Source: VBAU01 sp036005185
GTDB taxonomy: Bacteria; Bacteroidota; Bacteroidia; Chitinophagales; Chitinophagaceae
Reading direction: 5' to 3'
Assembly (NCBI GenBank): GCA_036005185.1
Contig: DASYQS010000058.1
Location: forward strand, 1 to 64,000
Length of the DNA: 64,000 nucleotides
Both the position numbers and the translations under genes were made by a program. The notes under the pieces are model-generated. The model was not told where the DNA came from. It searched no databases and saw nothing but the letters and a program-made list of their open reading frames with translations. Below are positions 42,427 to 52,072 of this stretch, one piece after another (position 1 is the stretch's first letter; every line of letters begins with the position of its first letter).

Positions 42427-43938
42427 ATGAATTCTTTTTTATCGGATGAAGCATTGGACCAACGCCAATCATCCATCGATATCGATACCGCAAGCTTTCG
42501 TGAAGCAGGTCACCGCTTAATTGATGAAATAGCTGAATTTCTTTCATCAATTAGGAAGTATCCAGTAACAACGACACCTACACCAGCATCATTGAGGGCA
42601 AAGCTTCCACAAGCCTTGCCGTTAACAGGCAGCGAGCCCTCAGCATTGCTCAAAGAAAGCTGGGAGCTTATCGCAAATAATAGTTTGCTCAATGGCCATC
42701 CGCGATTTTGGGGTTACATTACTTCATCGCCTGCGCCAGTAGGAATACTAAGCGACCTGTTAGCCTCAGCAGTGAATAGTAATTGCGGCGCTTTTGTGTT
42801 ATCACCTATTGCCACCGAAATTGAAAAGCAAACCATGCAATGGTTAGGATCAATGATCGGCTACCCCGCCGCCGCGGGTATTATGGTGAGCGGCGGCAAC
42901 ATGGCCAACTTCGTTGGCTTCCTGGCTGCCCGCAAAGCAAAAGCAAACTGGGATATTCGTAAGCAGGGGCTTCATCCTTTACAGGGAAAATGGAGAGTAT
43001 ATGCTTCTGCCGAAACACATACATGGATCAATAAAGCTGTGGATCTTTTTGGCTTAGGTCTCGAGGCCATACGCTGGATACCAGTTGATGAGAATCAGAA
43101 AATGAATGTTCCGATGCTCGAAAAAACCATTGAAGATGATAAAAGCCAGGGTTTTATTCCTTTATTGGTAGTTGGCACTGCAGGCTCGGTAAGCACCGGT
43201 GCTGTCGATGCTTTGGAGCCAATTGCTGCTGTTTGTAAAAAATATGATTGCTGGTTTCATGTGGATGGTGCTTATGGCGGATTTGCTGCCGGGTTACCAG
43301 AACTAAAAGTTCTGTTTGGAGGTATAGAGCTGGCTGATTCGATTGCTATCGATCCGCATAAATGGTTATACAGCCCACTGGAAGCGGGGTGTGTTTTGGT
43401 AAAAAATGAAGAGGCGCTCACAGATGCCTTCAGCTTTCATCCTGTGTATTACAATTTTGAAGGTGAAGAGGAGACGCAAACAAATTTTTATGAGAGCGGA
43501 TTTCAAAATTCGAGAGGATTCCGGGCATTGAAAGTTTGGTTGGGTTTGCGCCAGCTCGGGGTGGAAGGACATCAGCGTTTGATTCGCGAAGATATTCAAC
43601 TAGCAAAACGGCTTTTCGATTTGCTAAACAGTCATGAAGAAATTGAAACATTTACACAACACCTTAGCATCACTACATTCCGGTACAAGCCTTATGATGT
43701 TGACAATACTGAACAGGAGTACCTGAATAAATTAAACCAGTTATTGTTAAACAGGTTGCAGGCAGGTGGCGAAGTTTTTCCGAGCAATGCGGTGTTGGAT
43801 GGAAATTTTCTTTTGAGAACATGTATTGTGAATTTCCGGACCAAGTTCAGCGATATAAAAGCGTTACCTGAAATTATACTAAGGGAAGGGAAATTGATCC
43901 ATGAGCAAATGCAAAAAGAAAAAATGTTTGTTTCATGA
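42427..43938 (+). CDS. Group II PLP-dependent decarboxylase (aromatic amino acid/glutamate decarboxylase family)
   Basis: 503 residues from the ATG at 42427. PLP-binding features: ASAETHTWINKA (stacking His198), WFHVDGAYGGFAAG (Asp280) and AIDPHKWLYSPLEAG with the Schiff-base Lys312. N-terminal PRFWGYITSSPAPVGILSDL matches DDC-like enzymes. Likely decarboxylates an aromatic or related amino acid; the exact substrate is unknown. Confidence 0.9.
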   Translation: MNSFLSDEALDQRQSSIDIDTASFREAGHRLIDEIAEFLSSIRKYPVTTTPTPASLRAKLPQALPLTGSEPSALLKESWELIANNSLLNGHPRFWGYITSSPAPVGILSDLLASAVNSNCGAFVLSPIATEIEKQTMQWLGSMIGYPAAAGIMVSGGNMANFVGFLAARKAKANWDIRKQGLHPLQGKWRVYASAETHTWINKAVDLFGLGLEAIRWIPVDENQKMNVPMLEKTIEDDKSQGFIPLLVVGTAGSVSTGAVDALEPIAAVCKKYDCWFHVDGAYGGFAAGLPELKVLFGGIELADSIAIDPHKWLYSPLEAGCVLVKNEEALTDAFSFHPVYYNFEGEEETQTNFYESGFQNSRGFRALKVWLGLRQLGVEGHQRLIREDIQLAKRLFDLLNSHEEIETFTQHLSITTFRYKPYDVDNTEQEYLNKLNQLLLNRLQAGGEVFPSNAVLDGNFLLRTCIVNFRTKFSDIKALPEIILREGKLIHEQMQKEKMFVS

Positions 43939-44294
43939 ATTAAAAACTTTCTGTCCGAACAATCTTGAAATAAGAATTATAACAACAGCTACCACATTAA
44001 CCTGTCATAATCATCATACTTCGCCTTTTTATCAGTTAGCAGAAGTAGTGTAGTTGCAGTTAGTAGGGCGAGGGCAAAAAATAATGGCCGCAGATTTCGT
44101 TGGTTTAGATTCATACAATAATTTTTTTAATCTTGATAGTTAATGAACGCCGGTAAATGTTAGTTTGATTACGTAAAACTATGCCAGCATTGTTTATGCA
44201 AAAGAATATTATTTTCTTCGTGCCTACGTCCGTTTGTGATTTCAAGTTTACATGAAAAGTTATTTTCTAAATCCGGTTCGCTAAATAATAATAC
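43939..44294. other. Intergenic, no feature seen
   Basis: 356 bp between convergent genes. No gene or strong hairpin recognised. Confidence 0.4.
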
Positions 44295-46211
44295 TCATTT
44301 TTCCAGCAAAGGAGCTCTTAGGGACAAATCTTCAACAGTCGTTGATTGTGTTACCATTCCAAAATCAAATTGCATATCGTTGAGTTTGCGGTAGAGGCCG
44401 TTATGACTCATGAGTTCGACATGTGTGCCGGATTCACTTACGATGCCTTTATCGATCAGTACAATTTTATCCGCATTACGAATGGTAGAAAGCCGGTGTG
44501 CAATGACAAATGATGTCCGGCCCTTCATCAAATTGTCCAGCGCCTCCTGCACTAGTTGCTCACTTTCGCTATCCAACGAAGAAGTAGCCTCATCTAAAAT
44601 TAAAATAGCAGGATCCTTCAATATAGCACGGGCTATGGCAATACGCTGTCGCTGCCCGCCACTTAATTTAATACCTCTTTCTCCAACAATGGTTTCATAC
44701 TGCTCGGGGAAATTCGTTACAAATTCATGTGCATTTGCGTTTATAGCAGCCGCCATAATTTCTTCGTCGCTGGCACCGGGTTTTCCATACGCAATATTTT
44801 CTTTGATGCTGCCGCCGAATAAAATAACATCTTGTGGTACAAATGCCATTTGCCTTCGCAATTGTGAAATGGGAAATTCGCGGGCTGGGCGTTCATCAAA
44901 ATAGATGGTGCCGCTGTCAGGTTCATAAAAATGCAGTAATAACGATGCGATAGTTGATTTGCCTGCGCCGCTTGGTCCTACGATCGCTATCTGCTCGCCG
45001 TTGTTTGCCGTGAGCGAAAGATCTTTTAACACCAATATATCTTTGCGGCTAGGATAGCTGAACGCTACATGCTGAAACCGCACATTGCCTTTTAATAAAT
45101 ATTGCGGCTGTACTTCAATTGGCTTCAGCTCCACGGCTTCGCCATCGTTACGCAAAATTTCTCTTACGCTTTGCGTGGCGCCTAGTGTTTTTTGTAATTG
45201 CGAAAACATATCAGCAAAGCCCGCGAATGTACCGCCAACAAACATGGAGAAGATTACAAACATGATGAGCACACCAATCGTGAGCTCACCGGATTGGATC
45301 ATGCGGCCGCCGTACCATATCACAAAAGCCAGCGTGCCGAACAAGCTAAAAATCATGAAAGCTATAAATGCGCCGCGATACCGTGCATTGCTGATAGCTG
45401 TGGACACGACAGACCTTAGACTTTTTACATAGCGGGTGATCTCATAAAATTCACTAGTAAATGCTTTTACGATGGATATGCCTTGAAAGGTTTCTTGTAC
45501 AATAGTGCCGCTGTCGGCAAGCTGATCTTGCGTTTTGCGGGCCATTTTGCGAATGCGTTTTCCAAATGTTACTGCAACAATGGCAAGCAATGGTACAACA
45601 GACAACATGACAAGAGCCAGTTTGGGGCTGATCCAGAAAATAAAAAACAAACCAATAATAAGTGTGAAGATGCCGCGCAAAAATTCTGCAAGTGTAAAAG
45701 AAATTGCATCTTGTATCTGGCTCAGATCGGAAGAGATTCGGTTGCTTAGCTCGCCCACTCTTTTCTCCGTAAAAAAACTCATGGGCATGGTGAGCAGCTT
45801 GCTGTAAACATCTTTACGCATATCGGCCAATGATCTTTCGCCCACTGCTGTAAGCAAATACACTCTCATGAATGAAAAAAAAGTTTGCACCGTGAGCTGA
45901 CAAAAGATAAGAAGTAGCGCCGTATTTAAACTCCAATGAATGTTTTTTAAGCCAAAGTCAAATTTCGAACTGGTCGCCATGCCGGGTATGGTGGCGCCAG
46001 GCGAGGCTGCATCGATCATTTTTCCTAAGAATAAAGGAAATAAGCTCGTAGAAAAGGCCGTGAGTAAAATGAAGACTAACCCCAATATGAATTTGCCGCG
46101 ATAAGGTTTTAAATAGCTGAAAAGAATGAGCGCCTGCCGCAGGTTTTCTCTGTTGATCTTTGCCTTAGGCGTTTTTCTTTCTTTTAAATCCAGTGGGTGA
46201 TGACGGGCCAT
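44295..46211 (-). CDS. ABC exporter half-transporter (MsbA-like, fused membrane and ATPase domains)
   Basis: 638 residues. Six membrane helices lie between about 35 and 340. The nucleotide-binding domain has Walker A GPSGAGKST (412-420), signature LSGGQRQRIAIARAI (from 516) and Walker B ILILDEATSSLD (from 536), followed by the H-loop VIAHRLST. A homodimeric exporter of lipid, drug or peptide. Monocistronic; no accessory periplasmic protein nearby. Confidence 0.93.
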   Translation of the reverse strand: MARHHPLDLKERKTPKAKINRENLRQALILFSYLKPYRGKFILGLVFILLTAFSTSLFPLFLGKMIDAASPGATIPGMATSSKFDFGLKNIHWSLNTALLLIFCQLTVQTFFSFMRVYLLTAVGERSLADMRKDVYSKLLTMPMSFFTEKRVGELSNRISSDLSQIQDAISFTLAEFLRGIFTLIIGLFFIFWISPKLALVMLSVVPLLAIVAVTFGKRIRKMARKTQDQLADSGTIVQETFQGISIVKAFTSEFYEITRYVKSLRSVVSTAISNARYRGAFIAFMIFSLFGTLAFVIWYGGRMIQSGELTIGVLIMFVIFSMFVGGTFAGFADMFSQLQKTLGATQSVREILRNDGEAVELKPIEVQPQYLLKGNVRFQHVAFSYPSRKDILVLKDLSLTANNGEQIAIVGPSGAGKSTIASLLLHFYEPDSGTIYFDERPAREFPISQLRRQMAFVPQDVILFGGSIKENIAYGKPGASDEEIMAAAINANAHEFVTNFPEQYETIVGERGIKLSGGQRQRIAIARAILKDPAILILDEATSSLDSESEQLVQEALDNLMKGRTSFVIAHRLSTIRNADKIVLIDKGIVSESGTHVELMSHNGLYRKLNDMQFDFGMVTQSTTVEDLSLRAPLLEK

Positions 46212-46424
46212 GAGATATTTTCAATGATGAATTTTGAATGATGAATGGGCTTGCAAGTTAGGTATTATGTTTTGGAGGACTGAAGGACGATCGGTGAATT
46301 GCCGATAAATTGGTGCGAATATCAATTTAAGATGTGCATACGCTTTCTCACTTAAGCTTGAGAATAAGTCTGAATAAAATAATGCAGCTGGTTAACTCAA
46401 AAAACCTCCGTGTACAGTGAATTC

Positions 46425-47189
46425 TCAAAACAGTCCCTTAATCCATCCGCCGTCAACAGCCAAGGAAACGCCTGTAATATAGCTGGCTCGTTCGCTGGCT
46501 AAAAATGCCACGGCCGCAGCAAACTCTTCCGGTTTTCCAAAACGACCTAATGGTATTTCGGATTTCGCTGACTCAAATGAAGGATTGCTATTGATTAGCT
46601 CTTTCAACCTCTCAGTTTGAGTATAGCCTGGCATTACATTATTCACTGTAATATTATACATTGCTAATTCATTGGATAATGTTTTGATTAAACCAACCAC
46701 AGAAGCCCGCACCGAGTTTGACAGCACGAGATTATTAACGGGCTGTTTTACTGCCATGGATGTAATGGCAATGATCCGGCCCCAGCGCTTTTGTTTCATA
46801 CCTGGTAAAAAACCATTTATCAAGCCAACAGCGGAAACCAGCAGTTGATGATATGCTTTATCCCAATCAGATTGTTTAAACTCTTCAAATTTTCCTGCAG
46901 GAGGGCCACCCGTATTGGTAACCAGAATGTCAACAGCATCGTAAGTCTGCAATGTCTCTTTAATCATTTGTTCACGGTCGGCGACAATCGATAAATCACC
47001 GGTAAGAGCCAGCGGTTCTCTGTTAGTCTGTGTTTTTATTTCTTGTTTTGTCTTTTCGAGGCTTTCTTTATTGCGCCCGCAAATAATTACGTTAGCTTCT
47101 TCGAGTGCAAGTTCAAGTGCAACTGTTTTACCAAGTCCCTGGCTGGAGGCAGCTACAAAAGCGACTTTATTTTTTAGTCCGAAATCCAT
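46425..47189 (-). CDS. SDR oxidoreductase, FabG-like with a variant active site
   Basis: 254 residues: AFVAASSQGLGKTVALELAL (cofactor loop), NTGG in place of NNAG, and IIAITSMAVKQP. The usual YxxxK reads SNSVRAS, so Tyr is Ser and Lys is Arg, as in a recognised FabG-like subgroup. C-terminal ASYITGVSLAVDGGW is standard. Substrate unknown. Cupin gene lies upstream in the same orientation, 113 bp away. Confidence 0.86.
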   Translation of the reverse strand: MDFGLKNKVAFVAASSQGLGKTVALELALEEANVIICGRNKESLEKTKQEIKTQTNREPLALTGDLSIVADREQMIKETLQTYDAVDILVTNTGGPPAGKFEEFKQSDWDKAYHQLLVSAVGLINGFLPGMKQKRWGRIIAITSMAVKQPVNNLVLSNSVRASVVGLIKTLSNELAMYNITVNNVMPGYTQTERLKELINSNPSFESAKSEIPLGRFGKPEEFAAAVAFLASERASYITGVSLAVDGGWIKGLF

Positions 47190-47302
47190 GATGAGTAAAT
47201 TCGAAATCCGAATATAGAGAATTAGAAAAACAGAGTCTGTGCATTTAATAAATCTCCCGTTGCTTCGTCTTTCGGATTTCGTATTTTCAGTTCTAACGAA
47301 AA

Positions 47303-47662
47303 TTATTTTCTTAAGTAATCATCAGTTTTATCTAACCAATCCTGTCGTGGCGGTGCCCATGTATCTATTTCCTCTACCTCACCAATCATCAACGCTTCAT
47401 GCGGCAGGTTCGATGGAATGACGATTACATCTCCGGGATAAAGGTCCATTATTTGTTCTTTATTTTCTCCAAACCAAAAACGTATTTGCCCCGAAATGAC
47501 TTGCGTCACCTGTTCATGCATGTGGTGATGCAGCGGTACTACAAAGCCATCTTTGAATTTCATTTTGGCGATCATCAGTTTTTCACCCGAAACAATTTTC
47601 CGGAACATAGAAGGATTTACCTCTTCTGTTGGAACTGATTCCCAGTTTAGCTTTTGTATCAT
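47303..47662 (-). CDS. Single-domain cupin
   Basis: 119 residues. Metal motif VVPLHHHMHEQVTQVISGQI (His45-47, His49) and second cupin box YPGDVIVIPSNLPHEA (His88). Small metal-binding cupin of unknown reaction; may be co-transcribed with the downstream SDR. An inverted pair CGAAATCCGAA/TTCGGATTTCG lies between them (47202-47212 and 47271-47281). Confidence 0.88.
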   Translation of the reverse strand: MIQKLNWESVPTEEVNPSMFRKIVSGEKLMIAKMKFKDGFVVPLHHHMHEQVTQVISGQIRFWFGENKEQIMDLYPGDVIVIPSNLPHEALMIGEVEEIDTWAPPRQDWLDKTDDYLRK

Positions 47663-47879
47663 GAGCAGTGGTTTTATTTTTTGCTTAAAAAAATGTCAAA
47701 CTAAGTTATTGTCTTGCAGTGATATTTGACAAACCCATTCTTTCCTTTAGACCTTTCTATATTCCTGTAAACCAAGATCGAGCAAAGCATATCATCGCTA
47801 AAAATCGTTCATCATCGAAAACCCGGTTTCTATCGATAATTGAGTTTTGCTTTTTAATGATTTGTAAATTTATAGAGCT

Positions 47880-49037
47880 ATGCAACAATACCCGTTCATA
47901 TTTTCCAATGAAAGAAAATATCGCATCTGGCGGCACGTTGCTTTTTGGGGGTTTTGGTCTTTATTCCAAGGCTTTTTGTATGCTTTTATTCCGATTCCTG
48001 CGCCATTTGGCTATTTGCACCGAATACCTAGCACCATGTTCGATTCCCTGATGTTCTTGGCCCCGCATATGCTTTTTTCATATAGCTTAATGTATTTTGT
48101 CATTCCCGTTTACGTGGTAAAAAATAAATACCTGCTTGCCGGAATATGGGTTTTAATCCTTATCATGGCCACCGCATCGGTATCAGCCACTATCGCCGTT
48201 TATGTGTTAGAGCCAGTAAAAGCATTTTTCTTGCCTCAGAAATTTTTACTTCCTCCAATACACGGTGTACGCGGCCAATTCGCCCTTTCGCTATTGGCAG
48301 GGCTTCGAGGAGGCCTTACCATCGGCGGCTCTGCAGCCGCAATAAAACTAATGAAGCACTGGTATGTGGAAGGGCAAAGGAATCTTCAGCTTCAAAAAGA
48401 AAATATAGAATCACAATTGCAATTATTAAAAGCACAAATTCATCCTCATTTCTTATTTAACACACTCAATAATATCTATTCTTATACACAAAATACTTCC
48501 CAAATTGCCTCCAAGCTTGTAATGGGTTTATCAGATATACTTCGTTACATGTTGTATGAATGTAACCAGTCCCTGGTGCCTTTGTCTAAAGAATTAAAGA
48601 TGATTGAGGAGTATGTAAATCTTGAAAGAATACGGTACGGCAACAAGCTGGAAATACATGTTGACCTGCCTTCTCAAACTCAGCATTTATTTATTTCGCC
48701 TTTACTATTACTACCCTTTATTGAAAATTGTTTTAAACATGGCATTAGTAATGTGCTGGAACACCCATGGATGAATCTGAATATTTCAGTAGAAGACGAT
48801 GTCATGTCGATGAAATTATTAAACAGTAAATCAATTGCTGAAAGACCATTTCATAAACCCGGAATTGGTATTGAAAATGCGCAAAGGCGGCTTGAATTAG
48901 TTTATCCAAATAAACATGAGTTGATCATAAACAATGAAGAAGAGATATTTATCGTAAACTTAAAATTACAACTGGAAAAGAAAGAAGGGTTTTATAAACC
49001 TATTGCTCAAACAACAGCCGTTGCACTAAACACGTGA
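47880..49037 (+). CDS. LytS-family sensor histidine kinase
   Basis: 385 residues. Four membrane helices in the first ~155 residues, a short coiled coil, then the His_kinase domain with KAQIHPHFLFNTLNNIYSY (phosphoacceptor His190) and an ATPase-like part (LLPFIENCFKHGI, GIGIENAQRRLEL). No extracellular sensor domain. It pairs with the LytTR regulator that starts 6 bp after its stop. Confidence 0.93.
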   Translation: MQQYPFIFSNERKYRIWRHVAFWGFWSLFQGFLYAFIPIPAPFGYLHRIPSTMFDSLMFLAPHMLFSYSLMYFVIPVYVVKNKYLLAGIWVLILIMATASVSATIAVYVLEPVKAFFLPQKFLLPPIHGVRGQFALSLLAGLRGGLTIGGSAAAIKLMKHWYVEGQRNLQLQKENIESQLQLLKAQIHPHFLFNTLNNIYSYTQNTSQIASKLVMGLSDILRYMLYECNQSLVPLSKELKMIEEYVNLERIRYGNKLEIHVDLPSQTQHLFISPLLLLPFIENCFKHGISNVLEHPWMNLNISVEDDVMSMKLLNSKSIAERPFHKPGIGIENAQRRLELVYPNKHELIINNEEEIFIVNLKLQLEKKEGFYKPIAQTTAVALNT

Positions 49038-49043
49038 GTTATT

Positions 49044-49754
49044 ATGAGAATAAAATGTTTAATTGTTGATGATGAACCACCGGCACGTGAGGTGCTGAAA
49101 CGGTATGTTGAGGAGATCCCTACACTTGAAATGGTGGGTGAATGTGCCAATGCCATACAAGCCATTACTACATTGCAACAACAGCCCATCGATCTTATTT
49201 TCTTAGATATTAGAATGCCTCAATTAAACGGCACCGATTTTTTGAAAACATTAAAAAACCCACCCAAGGTTATTTTTACTACAGCGTACTCAGAATATGC
49301 ATTAGAGGGATATGAATTGGATATCGTTGATTACTTAATGAAACCCGTAAGATTTGATCGTTTTCTAAAAGCGGTGAATAAAGCATTTCCTTCACCGACT
49401 CATAAACAAGTTGCAGAACAAACAATCCATTCCGAAGAAAAAAAGAATGAATCATTTGTTTATTTCCGTGCTGATCGTAAAATGCTCAAAATATTGTTGA
49501 GTGATATTCTTTATATAGAAAGCATGAAAGACTATGTAAAAGTATTTACTGAAAATTCTTCCATCGTTACCAAGCAGTCAATTTCTTCTGTAGAAACTAT
49601 GCTGCCGGAAAAGACTTTCATACGAACCCATCGCTCATTCATTGTTTCCTTAAACAAAATAAAATCGTTTACCAATGAGATTATTGAGATAGGGGAAACT
49701 GAAATTCCTATTGGCAAACTATATCGAAATAATGTGTTGAAGCGATTAGAGTGA
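49044..49754 (+). CDS. LytTR-family response regulator
   Basis: 236 residues. Receiver: CLIVDDEPPAREVL (Asp9, Asp10), phosphoacceptor Asp55 in IFLDIRMPQLNG, Lys in YLMKPVRFDRF. LytTR DNA-binding domain from about 137 (VYFRADRKMLKILLSDILYI, FIRTHRSFIVSLNKI). Co-operonic with the sensor kinase. Targets unknown. Confidence 0.94.
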   Translation: MRIKCLIVDDEPPAREVLKRYVEEIPTLEMVGECANAIQAITTLQQQPIDLIFLDIRMPQLNGTDFLKTLKNPPKVIFTTAYSEYALEGYELDIVDYLMKPVRFDRFLKAVNKAFPSPTHKQVAEQTIHSEEKKNESFVYFRADRKMLKILLSDILYIESMKDYVKVFTENSSIVTKQSISSVETMLPEKTFIRTHRSFIVSLNKIKSFTNEIIEIGETEIPIGKLYRNNVLKRLE

Positions 49755-49771
49755 GTATAACCTTTCTATAT

Positions 49772-51205
49772 TTAACTACAAGTTGGGTGTTTAATTTGAT
49801 CCTTTGTTTGAAAATCTATAGCAACCAATGTTGCCATACATAAAAAGAACAGGCTACCTACCTTGTCTGTTTCGATAAGATCACTTAAAAAGTTTACTAC
49901 AATGATCATTGTTAGCATTACACCGCAGGCCATTGCTATTGCTTTATAAAATTTATCTCGAGTTCGTCTATAAATTTTCTCTGCATAATACAACATAGCT
50001 CCAATAAGTAATAAAAAAAATAAAAGTCCGGGAACACCTTGCTCAATGATCGTCAATAAAAAATAATTGTGGACGGTTGAGTGATCTTTGTTATCACTGA
50101 CCCATGTTTTAAATGCAGGAATAGCATAAGGTTTATAATTATAATAAAATGTATTAGGACCATAGCCGGTTAACCAATTATCCTTTATCATTCTTACTCC
50201 CGCTATCCACCTGTAAAATCTCTCTGCCGTTGAAACATCTTTTAATTTGTAAGTAGCAATAAGGTGCTCCTTAAAATTTTGATGAAAAATGGTCGTTTTA
50301 TAATCATGAGCATATTGCAGATAACGATCGTTGGCCTTAATCCATAAAATGGAAGCAAAAATTAAAAGCATACTAATTACAAAAGCAACCAATAGTCTTT
50401 TTTTAGAGATGAGCCAATACGAAATCAACCCTGCTACCAATGCCAACCAGGCTCCCCTTGCATAAGAAAATATTAAAGCGATTAAAACAATAATGATCGC
50501 CACCACGATCAATAATCTGTATTTCTTATTTAACTGGTATGTTGCAATCAAAATGGGAACTGCACAAACCAGCATAGCAGAGTAGTTTACATGATTGCGG
50601 AAAAAAGGACTCACCACTTCATTAGTAGTAGCAAAATGGAATCCTGATATTGCCTGTCGAAAAAGAGAAATGATAACAATCAATAATAATGAAATGAGAA
50701 ATAAAAGGCCCATGATACTGATGGATCTCTTATTTGTAAAAATCAGCAATGGGGCAAAAACGAAGGCAATAAGATACCATCCCTTCGCTAATAAGAATTT
50801 CAATGATATGAGCCAATCAGTTGAGAATATAACTGTAATAATGATCCATCCAAAATAAAGAAACAACAAAATTATTAAAGGATGTTTCCACGTGAGCTGA
50901 ACTTGGGAAGGTTTTAAAAAAAACTGTGCAATGAATAAGGCAGCAGTAAATAACATCAATGGCTCATCGGGCAAATCGCTAGCTAATGACGAGCTAAAAT
51001 TATACTCGATAGACCATGGCAAAGAAAAAATGAGTGCAAAAAAAACAAATTGCCATTGTTGCCACCCAAAATAAAAGGTTAGTACAACAAAGGGAATTGC
51101 TATAAGCCAATACAGCGAAGTAAAAATGGACGCAGCCAGAAACAGTAAAAAAATCCCTGACAAAAGAAAGTATCCTTTCGATCGATACGAAGTATTGTTT
51201 ATCAT
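49772..51205 (-). CDS. O-antigen ligase/polymerase-family membrane protein (Wzy-like)
   Basis: 477 residues, about twelve membrane helices and a large periplasmic loop with GYGPNTFYYNYKPYA and DHSTVHNYFLLTIIEQGVPG, the O-antigen ligase (Wzy_C) signature. Probably polymerises or ligates surface polysaccharide. It overlaps the upstream Wzz-like gene by 4 bp. Confidence 0.87.
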   Translation of the reverse strand: MINNTSYRSKGYFLLSGIFLLFLAASIFTSLYWLIAIPFVVLTFYFGWQQWQFVFFALIFSLPWSIEYNFSSSLASDLPDEPLMLFTAALFIAQFFLKPSQVQLTWKHPLIILLFLYFGWIIITVIFSTDWLISLKFLLAKGWYLIAFVFAPLLIFTNKRSISIMGLLFLISLLLIVIISLFRQAISGFHFATTNEVVSPFFRNHVNYSAMLVCAVPILIATYQLNKKYRLLIVVAIIIVLIALIFSYARGAWLALVAGLISYWLISKKRLLVAFVISMLLIFASILWIKANDRYLQYAHDYKTTIFHQNFKEHLIATYKLKDVSTAERFYRWIAGVRMIKDNWLTGYGPNTFYYNYKPYAIPAFKTWVSDNKDHSTVHNYFLLTIIEQGVPGLLFFLLLIGAMLYYAEKIYRRTRDKFYKAIAMACGVMLTMIIVVNFLSDLIETDKVGSLFFLCMATLVAIDFQTKDQIKHPTCS

Positions 51206-52050
51206 GCTTTCACCATTCTTCTTCTTTCTAAAACCAATGCCGCCAATAAGGCAAAGAATAAACTTAGGATAGCAGCGGCTATTATCGTCTGTATTGGTCT
51301 TGGCTTATCTGCCTTAAGTGGTGGCTTAGCTCTTTCAATAACGATCAATGCTTGCGGTTTTGAATCCACCATCAGCTTGTATTGACTCAACAATTTCTCG
51401 TATTCTTGAATTTGCTGCAGCGAGGATGTTTTTTGACTGTTCAATAAATCGACCACGGCAACATTATTTGTATGTTGAAGTGAATCCAATAGTTTTTGAT
51501 AGTCAACCTTTTTTTCTGCATACTCGTTGTCAAGCTTTGAAAGTATCGTTACATTATTACTTGTCTGCACATCTTGGTGTATCTGTTGAAGTTTTTCCAT
51601 AATTGCATTGGCCATATCGGCAGCAAGGTTCCTGTTATGGTCCCAGACCTTTACCTTCAATTCTCCATAATCGCTTTTTATAACTCTTGTCCTTTTTTTT
51701 AGAATGGCTGCCGCTTTTTGTATTGATGCCGTATCGTTGTTATTGATCTTATATTGTGCTACCAGATTTAACCGTTCGGCAACTGCAATGAAAACCGTAT
51801 CAAGCCTGGCTGTACCGAGAATTATATCCAGATCATCAGGCGAGCCTAACGCAGAATATACCGATTGCAAATTTTGGCCAAACACTAGGGTTTTATCGGT
51901 AGCATACGTTGATGCCGGCAAAGCAGTTGCTGTTGCCAAATATTGCTTAGGCATTAAAAAAACAATCACGATAGTGATAATCAGAGTTGCTATGATCAAT
52001 GAAAGGATCTGTTTCCACCATCGCAAAAAAAGGTCGAATAGATCGGGCAT
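51202..52050 (-). CDS. Wzz-like chain-length determinant protein
   Basis: 282 residues with two membrane helices (about 17-32 and 255-272) bracketing a coiled-coil periplasmic domain. The end PPLKADKPRPIQTIIAAAIL has the Pro-rich motif before the second helix typical of Wzz. No tyrosine kinase domain. Sets chain length of the polysaccharide made by the neighbouring Wzy-like protein. Confidence 0.85.
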   Translation of the reverse strand: MPDLFDLFLRWWKQILSLIIATLIITIVIVFLMPKQYLATATALPASTYATDKTLVFGQNLQSVYSALGSPDDLDIILGTARLDTVFIAVAERLNLVAQYKINNNDTASIQKAAAILKKRTRVIKSDYGELKVKVWDHNRNLAADMANAIMEKLQQIHQDVQTSNNVTILSKLDNEYAEKKVDYQKLLDSLQHTNNVAVVDLLNSQKTSSLQQIQEYEKLLSQYKLMVDSKPQALIVIERAKPPLKADKPRPIQTIIAAAILSLFFALLAALVLERRRMVKA

Positions 52051-52072
52051 TGGTTTATTTTAAAATTGAAAA